Part shown: in pieces, positions 1 through 8,104 of the stretch
Position numbering within the stretch: the first letter of the stretch is position 1
Layout: each line of letters opens with the position of its first letter
Assembly: GCF_041737375.1 (NCBI RefSeq)
Contig: NZ_JBGSRV010000008.1
Coordinates: 1 to 64,000 of the forward strand
DNA: 64,000 nt
Reading direction: 5' to 3'
Source of the DNA: Vampirovibrio sp041737375
Lineage (GTDB): Bacteria > Cyanobacteriota > Vampirovibrionia > Vampirovibrionales > Vampirovibrionaceae
The notes under the pieces: model-generated
What the model saw: the letters and a program-made list of their open reading frames with translations, nothing else
Told to the model about the DNA's origin: nothing
Database searches by the model: none
Program-made: the position numbers and the translations under genes

Positions 1-117
1 CTACACCAACGCCTACCCCAACCCCTACGCCAACGCCTACCCCAACACCGACCCCAACACCGACCCCAATACCGACCCCAACACCGACCCCAACCCCAAC
101 CCCAACCCCGAAACCAC
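1..117 (+). repeat. ACCCCA-type hexanucleotide repeat coding (Thr-Pro)n
   Basis: Degenerate tandem repeat of Thr and Pro codons (ACN-CCN) running from the window edge to about base 115. It encodes a flexible linker. The repeat is C/A-rich and could change length by slippage without breaking the frame. Confidence 0.8.
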
Positions 118-1211
118 CTGTTGCGGCGAATGAGCATGCGCGATCTTTTGGGGACCCTCATATCAAAGATCCCGATGGCGGCCTATATCACTTTCATACA
201 CCAGGCATTTATAGCGTGCTTCACGATAAAGGGATTCACCTGAAATCCAAAATAACCGCTGGCGCAAACAAGATGGCTTATAACACGGAGGTTGGCTTGA
301 TCGTAGGCGGTAGAACGGTTCAGGTTAAGCCAGACGGTTCGGTACAAATTGGCTATAAAGACCCTAACATTGCGGGTGCCGATATTACGAGATTGAATGA
401 AGGCCAGACCGTAATGCTGGATGACGGAGCCAGTGTAACCCGCACCAAAGGCAACATTGTGGTCCAGACCCAAGAGTATAAAATGCAGTTCACCCCTATG
501 AAAGGGAGAATGAGCTATCTGGATATTGATGTTTGGTCCAAAGCGGGCGGCGTTTTAACGGATGGTGTAGCGCCAACCGGGATGCTCGGTGAGTTATTCG
601 ACGCAGACGATAAGCCGGAAACCAAGCTCAAAAAACCGGTTAACACGTATGTGTCTCCAACCCTTGTTTATCGAGAATCGACTACAGCAGCCTTGCCGGA
701 CAAGCTGCCAAGTCAAGGGAGCCCAAGCTACAAAATTATTGATCTGCTGTTGAAAGAAGTCAGCAAGGATGGCAACTACTCTGCCGCTGAGCTGACCCAG
801 GTCGCCAATAGCCCCAGGGTCAAAGGCTCTGTTTACGCATCGGTTTTAACCTCTCTGGCTCAGGTCGCAGGTGAGTACAAGCAATCTGTGACATCCGCGC
901 ATTTAAAGGCCATTGCCAACAAGGTCGGTAACGATAACTTTTTGAGCGGCACGGAAGTCAAAAGTTTCCTGCCTGGCTTGGCGGGCTGGAAAAAGCCCAC
1001 CACAACCCTGGCTCCTGCGCCGACTCCGGTTAAAACGCCAACCCCCGCCCCTGCGCCGACCCCGGTTAAAACACCAACGCCTACCCCTGCTCCTAAACCG
1101 TCCCCTACCCCCACCCCGGTTGGCGGTAACACTGGAGCTGTGCAAGGGATTCAGCAACTGTTCCAGCAGTTATTAACCCTGATTAGTCAGTTGTTTGGCG
1201 CCCAAAAATAA
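1..1211 (+). CDS. Pro/Thr-rich protein with GDPH domain (5' truncated)
   Basis: The reading frame is open from base 3, so the gene starts before the window; at least 402 residues are visible. Order: a (Thr-Pro)n linker (bases 3-115), then a domain beginning SFGDPHIKDPDGG with alternating hydrophobic strands (to about base 520). This GDPH entry resembles von Willebrand type D-like or DUF1521-like domains. Next comes a helical part with two EF-hand-like stretches (SKDGNYSAAEL; VGNDNFLSGTEV), a second Pro/Thr linker (1005-1125) and a Leu/Gln-rich C-terminal helix. The linkers suggest an exported or surface multidomain protein, but the N-terminus is missing. A strong terminator follows. Function is unknown; the domain call is from motif recognition only. 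Confidence 0.75.
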   Translation, partial: TPTPTPTPTPTPTPTPTPTPTPIPTPTPTPTPTPTPKPPVAANEHARSFGDPHIKDPDGGLYHFHTPGIYSVLHDKGIHLKSKITAGANKMAYNTEVGLIVGGRTVQVKPDGSVQIGYKDPNIAGADITRLNEGQTVMLDDGASVTRTKGNIVVQTQEYKMQFTPMKGRMSYLDIDVWSKAGGVLTDGVAPTGMLGELFDADDKPETKLKKPVNTYVSPTLVYRESTTAALPDKLPSQGSPSYKIIDLLLKEVSKDGNYSAAELTQVANSPRVKGSVYASVLTSLAQVAGEYKQSVTSAHLKAIANKVGNDNFLSGTEVKSFLPGLAGWKKPTTTLAPAPTPVKTPTPAPAPTPVKTPTPTPAPKPSPTPTPVGGNTGAVQGIQQLFQQLLTLISQLFGAQK

Positions 1212-1233
1212 ACAAAAAAAAGTAATCGAACCT

Positions 1234-1271
1234 GAACAGGAACTTTTAACCAAGTTCCTGTTCTTTGTTTT
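1234..1271 (+). terminator. Rho-independent terminator
   Basis: Perfect 12-bp stem, GAACAGGAACTT (1234-1245) and AAGTTCCTGTTC (1252-1263), with a 6-nt loop, followed by TTTGTTTT. It closes the GDPH-domain gene. Confidence 0.9.
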
Positions 1272-1387
1272 CATAAAGTAGCGCTTAAGAATAATCGGTG
1301 GCGCTATTGCCGTTGCGCTGAAAAACAGTTGAAATAATAGCAGACTAACCTATTTGTTGATGATTATGTTTGGAGAAACCAGAAACC

Positions 1388-2149
1388 ATGATGATGAATC
1401 GTACCAACCGAATTTTATCCATTGCCACGCTGGCCTTGGCGTTTACACTGGCCGTAGGGATGTCTGTGGGCGTTTTTGCCGATGATGGGCCAAAACCGGG
1501 CATTATCAGCACTCAGGGGCATGGGGAAGTGAAGGTTCGCCCTGATTCCTTAAGCGTTGATATCCGGGTGGAAACCAAGAGCGATAAATTGCCCATGGCC
1601 CGCGCCGAAAATAACCGCAAAACCCAGGCCATTATCGCCGCCTTGAAAGGCTTGGCAATTCCTGGCATGAAAATGGAAACCCAGGGCTTAACGGTATATC
1701 CGCTTCAGCATTATGAAAAAGACAAGCTACCCAAGGTGATTGGCTATAATGTCAGCAATGGCTTAACGGTTACTGTAACCGGCGCTTCGCCCGATGCCTT
1801 GGGCGATTATGGCAGCCGAATTGTGGATACCGCTTTAAACAGTGGGGCCAATCATGTGGGCAGTCTCGGCTTTTTTCTGGATGACGCCACCCCGGCTCGC
1901 AATCAGGCCCTGGAACTGGCCGTTAAAGACGCTCGCCGCAACGCGGATGTGATGGCAAAAGCATCAGATATCACCCTTACCGGTGTTCATTCCTTGGAAG
2001 GCAGTCCCCAGTTTGGCGGATTTCCTCGCCCCATGCCCATGTACGCCATGAAATCCCGTGGCGCTGAGGCTGAAGCCGATGTATCCGCACCGGTGGAAAC
2101 AGGAGAAACCACCATCACCAGCGATGTGACTGCCCGGTTCAAGTTTTAG
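1388..2149 (+). CDS. SIMPL domain (DUF541/YggE-like) periplasmic protein
   Basis: About 253 residues. A signal peptide is visible (short basic start, hydrophobic run ALAFTLAVGMSVGVFA, cleavage near ADDGP). The mature part begins with the family pattern GIISTQGHGEVKVRPDSLSVDIRV, then N-R-K-T-Q and GMKMETQGLTVYP, typical of SIMPL/YggE proteins. These fold into repeated beta-alpha units and are linked to stress tolerance in other bacteria; no enzymatic role is established. An upstream in-frame TTG (1370) exists, but GGAG at 1372-1375 lies between it and the ATG cluster at 1388, so I start at 1388. It appears monocistronic, with a terminator just after the stop. Confidence 0.85.
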   Translation: MMMNRTNRILSIATLALAFTLAVGMSVGVFADDGPKPGIISTQGHGEVKVRPDSLSVDIRVETKSDKLPMARAENNRKTQAIIAALKGLAIPGMKMETQGLTVYPLQHYEKDKLPKVIGYNVSNGLTVTVTGASPDALGDYGSRIVDTALNSGANHVGSLGFFLDDATPARNQALELAVKDARRNADVMAKASDITLTGVHSLEGSPQFGGFPRPMPMYAMKSRGAEAEADVSAPVETGETTITSDVTARFKF

Positions 2150-2174
2150 ACTTATATTCTTGTAAAAAGCCTGC

Positions 2175-2206
2175 AAGCCGCCTTTGTGAACAGGGGCGGC
2201 TTCTTG
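2175..2206. terminator. Terminator between convergent genes
   Basis: AAGCCGCC (2175-2182) pairs with GGCGGCTT (2195-2202), with T-rich sequence after it on the plus strand (TTCTT). It lies between the stop of the SIMPL gene and the end of the minus-strand CBS gene, so it probably serves the plus-strand gene and perhaps both. Confidence 0.7.
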
Positions 2207-2710
2207 CTATAAAGACAAGGGCTGATCGCCGCCAGCGCTATGCTTGCTTTTGGCGCCCCGCCCCTCTCTTCTGGCCAGCGTGGTAGAGCCAAGTGTTCGT
2301 TGCTGGCCTTTTTGCTGCCCTTGAAAAGGCCCCTGCGCCCGCCCCCGTTTGCTGAGTCGTTCCAGATCCGTTTGCGTCACAATGCCAATGAGTTGATGGT
2401 GCTCGTCCACCACGGGCAGGGAGTGAAAATGGTTTCCGCTCATCAGGTTTACGGCTTTTTCCAGTAAGGTATTGGCTTGAACGGTGGTAACCGGTGCGGT
2501 CATGGCGTCTTTCACCAATAGCCGATCCGGGATTTCCTCTGCCTGATTGCCCCCTAAATCCGTATCCGACAGAATGCCTACAATCTGATCAAGATGAGTG
2601 ACCACCAAATGATGAATCTGATGCCGCCACATCAATTCATTGGCCTCTGTGGCCGGTCGGTTCTGGTCAATGGTCAGTACCGGGGTCGACATGATGTCTT
2701 TAATATTCAT
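2207..2710 (-). CDS. CBS-domain pair protein
   Basis: 167 residues from ATG 2710, preceded by AAAGGAAA at good spacing; a longer in-frame extension to 2836 lacks a ribosome site and looks unlike protein. Two CBS motifs: MNIKDIMSTPVLTID...ATEANELMWRHQIHHLVV...VGILSDTDL, then LLVKDAMTAPVTTVQ...AVNLMSGNHFHSLPVVDEHHQLIGIVTQTDL. The last 40 residues are basic, Gln/Gly-rich and probably disordered. CBS pairs bind adenosine nucleotides and act as regulatory modules; the partner is not visible here. A second two-CBS protein lies at 31971-32387. Confidence 0.85.
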   Translation of the reverse strand: MNIKDIMSTPVLTIDQNRPATEANELMWRHQIHHLVVTHLDQIVGILSDTDLGGNQAEEIPDRLLVKDAMTAPVTTVQANTLLEKAVNLMSGNHFHSLPVVDEHHQLIGIVTQTDLERLSKRGRAQGPFQGQQKGQQRTLGSTTLARREGRGAKSKHSAGGDQPLSL

Positions 2711-3293
2711 AGGCTGTTTCCTTTTAGCTTGGCTGGTCAGGTGTTGTTCTACCGGTTTTTCCGAAGGGCTCTGCCACAAAGCAGGGGGCCAGAAGGCCAA
2801 TGAGCAGAAGCATTTTAAGCGCCTATAGAAGATCATAGACCTTTCAGAGGAACCTTCAATTGTCTGGCTGCGCTATTTATGCCAGAAAATCGCGTGACCA
2901 GTTCAGGCTTTATCGGTTAGATGCTGCTTTTGGCAAGGAAAATTTCGCTTGAGCGGTGAGAAGGGTTTAATTTTTTAAAATTGAGAATTCTCATAATTTA
3001 ACCGAGGCGCTTCCGCTAGAATATTAGCCCCTTAACATGACGTTAAGAAAATTAAAGCGGTATCAATCGATAACTATCGGCTCCAGTCCATTGAATAGGC
3101 GAATAGTCTATTACTGGGTATCTTTTTTACTGGACGATTTTTTTTCTTTGCGCTAGTATCCTACCTTGGTTTGCGACTCCCACATGGGTCCCTCGCGCCT
3201 GCTGATCGGCTTCCTCTGTTCACCTTTACCCCGATCAGTTTTCTCCACGTTTGGGGTCTGTCTTACTTACAAACCGTTGAACTTTAACACTGG

Positions 3294-3318
3294 GCTTGTT
3301 CTCAAAACCGGAACAAGC
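3294..3318 (+). promoter_or_regulatory. Inverted repeat upstream of the 3386 gene
   Basis: GCTTGTTC (3294-3301) and GAACAAGC (3311-3318) form a perfect 8-bp stem with a 9-nt loop. It ends about 70 bases before the start codon of the large membrane protein and has no T-run, so it is more likely an operator or a leader stem than a terminator. Confidence 0.5.
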
Positions 3319-3333
3319 AATCAGAGAGTTCGA

Positions 3334-3352
3334 GTTGACCTGTCAGGTCAAC
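3334..3352 (+). promoter_or_regulatory. Perfect 9+1+9 palindrome, candidate operator
   Basis: GTTGACCTG-T-CAGGTCAAC at 3334-3352 is a perfect dyad with a one-base centre, about 34 bases before ATG 3386. A further half-site-like CCAGGTCA follows. The compact, tight symmetry suits a homodimeric regulator, but no regulator gene is adjacent and I cannot name one. Confidence 0.55.
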
Positions 3353-3385
3353 ACCAGGTCACTATGAATGTGCTGATCGGGATAT

Positions 3386-4759
3386 ATGCTCAGTTCTGTA
3401 ATGCCAATGGAAAAGCCAAAGCCACCCATGCCACCCCGGCAGGTTCAATTTGGCACCGGCGAGGCGTTACTAACTCAAGCCCTTTCCCAGTTGGAAAAAC
3501 GCCCGCTGGCTGAGCTGCTGCTGAAGGATGTGGCGGCCTTTAATATCCCCAAAATCGCTTTGTCCCGCACCTGGAAAGAGCGTTGGGATACGGCCACTCT
3601 GGAGCTTTCCAATTCCGGTATTACCCTGTTGTCTTCGCTGGTGTTGCCGCCATTGGTGCGCTACCCGGTGAGCAAACTGGCCGATCTTTCGGAATATAAA
3701 ACCATGCAGTATCTGGGCGGGGAATTTAAAACGGTACTGCCCAAGCTGGCTGAAAAAAACTTAAAGCCGTTGCCAGCTCAAATGGCTCGCATGAGCGCTT
3801 CTTTTGGCTTCTTTTTTCCCTTTGCGGCGGCTTTTTGGGCGGCCCCTTTTGCCCGCAACTGGCTCACCATGAAACGCACCCACTCCACCAACTTTGAATC
3901 GATGATTGGTTTTGAGGGGATAGGACCTGATGGGGTCAAGGTCAACCGGCCCAAGCGAACTCTGGATGAGGAAATGGCCTATCAGCGCAACACCGCCCTT
4001 AAAATTTTAGGCGCCGGGGCAGGCTTGGGAGTAGCCTCCCTTGCCGGGTTTGGATTGATGGCCAAGCACCTTGGAAAAAGCATTGGCAAAAACCTCGAAA
4101 GTAAACTCCTGAAGCAACTTTCCACCGGGCAAGGCGAGAAAGCGTTTCAGCAATTTTTTAAAGCCTTTGATCTTAAAGGCAATCAGGTAAACGGCAGAAC
4201 GGCCACTTTAATGTTTTGGGGCCTGCCCGCTTATTTGGGGTGGGTGCATGGGGCTCGTAGCGGAAATGAGCGGCGGGAACGGGTGGTGCAGTCGGCGAAT
4301 GCCATTTTCTGGTTCTTTTTTGCCTCCCGGCTCACAACACCGCTTTGGCGCAAAGGCTATCAACAGCTCATTCAAGGCAATGCCCTGAATACCTGTAAAA
4401 AAGTGTTGGGCGGCGATACCAAAACGATCAATGCCAAGCTGCTCGATCTTTCCTACGAGGACATTTTAACCAAATTTAAGCACGATACCCCCGTACGCAA
4501 AAAATTGTTGGGCCTGAAAAATGCCAAGTTTGCCCTCAACGATTTGGGAATCCCCATTTCCACGTTGTCAGCGGTTCAGTTTTTCAACTTCAATCTCACT
4601 GAGAAAAAAATTAAAAACACGCAGAGCCAATCAAAGGCTCCGCAACTGGCACCAACGCCAACGCCAGTCGTCAGCCCATTGGCCCTGCCTGTTGCCAGCC
4701 AACCCTTTGCGGGTGGGCCTCAACCGGCAGCTTGGGGCGGTTATTCAAACTGGGGGTAA
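3386..4759 (+). CDS. Lineage-specific multi-helix membrane protein
   Basis: 457 residues; I do not recognise the family. The N-terminus carries PPRQVQFGTGEALL, then helical segments. Hydrophobic stretches near residues 75-95 (ITLLSSLVLPPLV), 135-155 (FGFFFPFAAAFWAAPFA), 205-225 (GAGAGLGVASLAGFGLM), 273-285 and 300-315 (AIFWFFFASRL) suggest several membrane passes. The loop GWVHGARSGNERRERVVQ between the last two is charged and resembles a loop in the 35290-37212 protein. The C-terminus is Pro/Gln-rich and ends in a GGYSNWG tail. The start is uncertain: ATG 3386 has a weak ribosome site and ATG 3401 or 3407 would also serve. Confidence 0.75.
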   Translation: MLSSVMPMEKPKPPMPPRQVQFGTGEALLTQALSQLEKRPLAELLLKDVAAFNIPKIALSRTWKERWDTATLELSNSGITLLSSLVLPPLVRYPVSKLADLSEYKTMQYLGGEFKTVLPKLAEKNLKPLPAQMARMSASFGFFFPFAAAFWAAPFARNWLTMKRTHSTNFESMIGFEGIGPDGVKVNRPKRTLDEEMAYQRNTALKILGAGAGLGVASLAGFGLMAKHLGKSIGKNLESKLLKQLSTGQGEKAFQQFFKAFDLKGNQVNGRTATLMFWGLPAYLGWVHGARSGNERRERVVQSANAIFWFFFASRLTTPLWRKGYQQLIQGNALNTCKKVLGGDTKTINAKLLDLSYEDILTKFKHDTPVRKKLLGLKNAKFALNDLGIPISTLSAVQFFNFNLTEKKIKNTQSQSKAPQLAPTPTPVVSPLALPVASQPFAGGPQPAAWGGYSNWG

Positions 4760-4791
4760 ATTTTCTTAGCCCCTCATTCTGAAGCGCTTGC

Positions 4792-6000
4792 TTACTCGTA
4801 ACGCAGGGCTTCTATCGGATTGAGACTGGCCGCTTTCTGGGCTGGGTAAAATCCAAAAAACACACCGACTCCGCCCGCGAATGAAAAGGCCAGAATCACG
4901 CTAAGCGGTTCAATAATGGCTGGAAACTGGGTGAATTGTCCAATCACCAGCGCTAAAACCACGCCCACCAACACCCCGATGAAGCCGCCAGTGCAGCTCA
5001 GTAAAATAGATTCCATTAAAAACTGAAGCAAAATATCCTGTTTTTTGGCCCCTATGGCTTTACGCACCCCAATTTCCCGAGTGCGCTCGGTGACTGTCAC
5101 CAGCATAATATTCATAATGCCAATGCCGCCCACCAGCAGGGAAATACTGGCAATACCGCCCAGCAAAATGGTGAAAATGCGGCTGAAGTTAGAGGCCGTT
5201 TCAATGGTTTCCGCCTGATTGCGAATGTTAAAGGAGTCCTCTTCTCCCGGCTGGGTGCGGTGGTTTTGGCGCAGGATTTGGGTGGCCTGCTCCTGAGCGG
5301 CGTTAATATCTTGGCCGGGGGTAATTTGCAGATCAATTTCCCGCAAAAACTCAACCCCTAAAACCTGGGCCATGGCGGTGGTATATGGAATCAACACCTG
5401 ATCATCCGGGTTGAACCAGCCTTGATCGCCCTTGGATTTTAAAATGCCCACCACTTTAAAGTTAACGCCATTCAATTTAATGGTTTTTTCCAGCGGATCG
5501 CTCTGTCCAAACAGGTTTTCCGCCGTTAGGGGGCCAATCACCGCCACACGGGCATGCGCTTCGGTTTCCGACTCTGTAAAGGACCGTCCTTTTTCCACCT
5601 CAAAGTTACGAATCTGAAAGTAGGTAATGGCAGTGCCGGTCATGGTGGATCGCACGTTTTGGCTGAAGTATTTGATTTGCACACTGCCACTTACCACCGG
5701 GGCAATCTGGCTGACGGCAGGCAGTCGTTTCATCAGCGATTCCGCATCCTGAAGGGTCAGGTTATCCTGATTCCCTTGAGCCACCCCCCGAAAGCCCTTT
5801 TGCCCCGGACGCACAATCAGCATATCGGTTCCCATGGCCTGTATTTGGGAAAGCACCTGCTTTTGAGCCCCGGTTCCCAAAGCCAGCATGGAAATAACCG
5901 CCCCCACCCCAATAATAATGCCCAACATGGACAGCAGCGTTCTTAATTTATTGGCGGAAAGGCTTTTCAGCGATACTTTCAGAATGGTCAAAAACAGCAT
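4792..6000 (-). CDS. MacB-type ABC transporter permease
   Basis: 402 residues. The N-terminal helix includes KSLSANKLRTLLSMLGIIIGVGAVISMLALGTGAQ, followed by a large periplasmic MacB_PCD domain (about 40-270) and three C-terminal helices with the FtsX-type stretch ERTREIGVRKAIGAKKQDILLQFL and a final GFYPAQKAASLNPIEALRYE. In MacB-type mechanotransmission systems this subunit moves substrates from the periplasm through a MacA-type adaptor and TolC, rather than across the inner membrane. It is the last gene of a four-gene operon and starts 2 bases after the ATPase stop. Substrate unknown. Confidence 0.93.
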   Translation of the reverse strand: MLFLTILKVSLKSLSANKLRTLLSMLGIIIGVGAVISMLALGTGAQKQVLSQIQAMGTDMLIVRPGQKGFRGVAQGNQDNLTLQDAESLMKRLPAVSQIAPVVSGSVQIKYFSQNVRSTMTGTAITYFQIRNFEVEKGRSFTESETEAHARVAVIGPLTAENLFGQSDPLEKTIKLNGVNFKVVGILKSKGDQGWFNPDDQVLIPYTTAMAQVLGVEFLREIDLQITPGQDINAAQEQATQILRQNHRTQPGEEDSFNIRNQAETIETASNFSRIFTILLGGIASISLLVGGIGIMNIMLVTVTERTREIGVRKAIGAKKQDILLQFLMESILLSCTGGFIGVLVGVVLALVIGQFTQFPAIIEPLSVILAFSFAGGVGVFFGFYPAQKAASLNPIEALRYE

Positions 6001-6002
6001 GC

Positions 6003-6707
6003 TTACAAGGGTCCGTTTCCGGCAGGCTGAACGTTTTCAAGGAGGCGGTTGTCTTCAAGCAAGCGTCCGTCTTTCATTTTGATTTGGCGATGGCAGTAGG
6101 CGGCAATTTCCGGCTCATGGGTCACAATAATAATGGTGCGTCCCTGCCGGTTGAGTTCCGTGAATAGGTCCATCACCTCCAGCCCGGTTTGGCTGTCCAG
6201 ATTTCCGGTGGGTTCATCGGCCAGAATAATGGCGGGGTTGTTGATAATGGCTCGGGCAATGGCCACCCGTTGTCGTTGTCCGCCCGAAAGCTGGTTGGGT
6301 TCATGATCCACCCGGCTGGCCAGCCCTACGGTGGTTAAGGCTTCTCGGGCTTTGGCTTGAGGGTTGGTTTCTCCAGCGTACATCAGGGGCAAGCCCACGT
6401 TTTCCAACGCGCTCATGCGGGGCAACAGGTTGAAGGTTTGAAACACAAAGCCAATGCGCTGGTTCCGAATGACGGCCAGCTCGTCTTCAGACAACTGGGC
6501 CACATCCTCTCCGGCCAAAAAATAGGCCCCTTCATCCGGTTTGTCCAGACAGCCCAGAATATTCATGAGCGTGGATTTTCCGCTGCCGGAAGAGCCGGTG
6601 AGGGCTACCATTTCTCCGGGTTGAATTTCTAAATCCACCCCATGCAGCACTTTTACCCGTTCTTCGCCAATCACATAAGATTTCTGGATGTTCTGGGTGC
6701 GAATCAT
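6003..6707 (-). CDS. MacB/LolD-type ABC transporter ATPase
   Basis: 234 residues. Walker A GSSGSGKST (38-46), Q-loop region FVFQTFNLLPRMSALENV, signature LSGGQRQRVAIARA, Walker B ILADEPTGNLD and switch His in IIIVTHEPEIAA are all intact. It starts inside the adaptor gene (ATGA overlap at 6704-6707), which means translational coupling. It pairs with the downstream permease to power the tripartite exporter. The separate ATPase and permease polypeptides are the common arrangement outside enterobacteria, where MacB is fused. Confidence 0.95.
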   Translation of the reverse strand: MIRTQNIQKSYVIGEERVKVLHGVDLEIQPGEMVALTGSSGSGKSTLMNILGCLDKPDEGAYFLAGEDVAQLSEDELAVIRNQRIGFVFQTFNLLPRMSALENVGLPLMYAGETNPQAKAREALTTVGLASRVDHEPNQLSGGQRQRVAIARAIINNPAIILADEPTGNLDSQTGLEVMDLFTELNRQGRTIIIVTHEPEIAAYCHRQIKMKDGRLLEDNRLLENVQPAGNGPL

Positions 6708-8104
6708 CGGCGACCCCCACCGCCGCCCACGCTACGCATCATCATCATTTGGCCCCGGCGATTATTGCCGCTGGTTTCGCCAGTTTTGCGCCACTTGCTG
6801 CGTTCACTGCCCTGGGTGGACACAATGGCCTCCTGTTCGCTCAGGCCGTTGATGATTTCAGTGTCAGTGCCGTTGCTTAAGCCGGTTACGACCGGGCGGC
6901 GCTGAATCTCGCCGTCTTTGCCCAGCACTCGCACCATGCTTTCGCCGTTGCGCCCCAACGTAATGACTTCCGTGGGCACTTTCAGCGCCTGCTTTTTCTG
7001 GGCCACCAGAATTTCCACATTGGCGGTCATTTCCGGCATTAATAAGCGGCTATTGTCGCCTTGCACCTCAATTTTCACTTCAAAGGTAACCACATTGGTG
7101 GTAACAATGCCCTTGGGAGAAATACGCACCACTTTGCCGGAAAAGGTTTGGCCGGGAAAGGAATCGGCGGTGATATCCACGGTTTGTCCCACCTTTACTT
7201 GCCCAATGTCGCTTTCATCCACCGAGGCCAACACATAAATATGTGAGAGATCGGCCAGCGTCATAATGGCCGTTCCACCGCCCACGTTGCTAATGCCGGA
7301 GGATACAATCTGGCCAATCTGCCCCAGTCGGGTGGTGACCACTCCGGCGATGGGCGCGTAAATTCGGGTTTCTGAGAGGCGTTGCTGCGAGCTGGCCAAA
7401 GCCACTCGCTGGGCTTGTGCCTGGGCTGCGGCGTTTTCAACCTGTTCGGCTTGGGCGCCTAGCCCATAATTTTGGGTTTGCAGTTCTTGCAAGCGAATTT
7501 TGGCGTTTTGAAAATCGGTTTTGGCTTGGGCGACCGTGGTCAGGCCGGTTTCGTATTCCTCCTGGCTAATGTAGCGATTTTTAACCAGCACCGACAATCG
7601 ATTGGCCTTGGTCTGGGCGTCAGTTTCCCGGGCCTGCGCCGCCTGAATATCCGCTTTGGCTCTGGCGATATCGGTTTGCAGGGTTTGGCGGGCCACTTGC
7701 AAGTTGACCCGGGTTTCAGCGGTTCGGCTGTCCAGTCCGGCCACGGACGCTTGCACCTGCTGAACGGCCCGGTTCTCGTCAATGGGGTCGAGCTGGGCCA
7801 GTAAAGCCCCTTGGGGTACATAATCGCTCACGTCATAAGGCAGTTTTAAAATTTTGCCACTGCCTTTGGCTTTGATTTCCACCTCAAAGTTAGGCACCAC
7901 CTTGCCGGTGGCCGCTACTACCTTGCGAATGTCGCCCCGAGTGACGGGTTCTGTAACCACCGTGGGCTTTTCTGCTTTGGGGGTTAAAAAATAGGCACTG
8001 GCGCCCAGTATCAGGATCAGCAGGGCCACCCCGATGATGAGGGGCCAAAAGCTTCGGCGGGATACGGTTTTTGTCGCATCAGAGTTTGCTGGAGGTGTGG
8101 GCAT
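6704..8104 (-). CDS. MacA-type periplasmic adaptor (membrane fusion protein)
   Basis: 466 residues. One N-terminal membrane anchor (PLIIGVALLILILGASAYFL), then the lipoyl/barrel-sandwich half VTRGDIRKVVAATGKVVPNFEVEIKAKGSGKIL, a long alpha-helical hairpin (about 110-220, rich in Ala/Gln), the second lipoyl half RIYAPIAGVVTTRLGQIGQIV and a beta-barrel ending with LSEQEAIVSTQG. The C-terminus is Met/Gly/Arg-rich. The start codon has AAGGAAG upstream and lies inside the end of the TolC-like gene (26-base overlap). It bridges the ABC pump and the outer-membrane channel. Confidence 0.93.
   Translation of the reverse strand: MPTPPANSDATKTVSRRSFWPLIIGVALLILILGASAYFLTPKAEKPTVVTEPVTRGDIRKVVAATGKVVPNFEVEIKAKGSGKILKLPYDVSDYVPQGALLAQLDPIDENRAVQQVQASVAGLDSRTAETRVNLQVARQTLQTDIARAKADIQAAQARETDAQTKANRLSVLVKNRYISQEEYETGLTTVAQAKTDFQNAKIRLQELQTQNYGLGAQAEQVENAAAQAQAQRVALASSQQRLSETRIYAPIAGVVTTRLGQIGQIVSSGISNVGGGTAIMTLADLSHIYVLASVDESDIGQVKVGQTVDITADSFPGQTFSGKVVRISPKGIVTTNVVTFEVKIEVQGDNSRLLMPEMTANVEILVAQKKQALKVPTEVITLGRNGESMVRVLGKDGEIQRRPVVTGLSNGTDTEIINGLSEQEAIVSTQGSERSKWRKTGETSGNNRRGQMMMMRSVGGGGGRR

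Larger units (their letters stand above)
2711..3385. other. Palindrome-rich intergenic region
   Basis: 675 bases without a convincing gene. It holds a 12-bp palindrome TGAGAATTCTCA (2982-2993), CTTAAC/GTTAAG (3031-3047), CGATA/TATCG (3068-3079), a CCAGT...AATAG / CTATT-ACTGG hairpin (3083-3117) followed by a T-run, and two hairpins nearer the next gene (3294-3318 and 3334-3352). A -10-like TAGAAT lies at 3017-3022. This could be a structured leader or a small RNA; see findings. Confidence 0.5.

Noticed and set aside
860..1157. Two minus-strand Gly/Arg-rich frames
   Set aside because: They are shadows of the Pro/Thr codon repeat of the plus-strand gene; low-complexity Gly/Val text gives them away.
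3166..3513. 115-codon plus-strand frame overlapping the start of the 3386 gene
   Set aside because: It covers the palindromes and runs into the 3386 gene in another frame, with no ribosome site and Cys/Arg-rich unprotein-like text.
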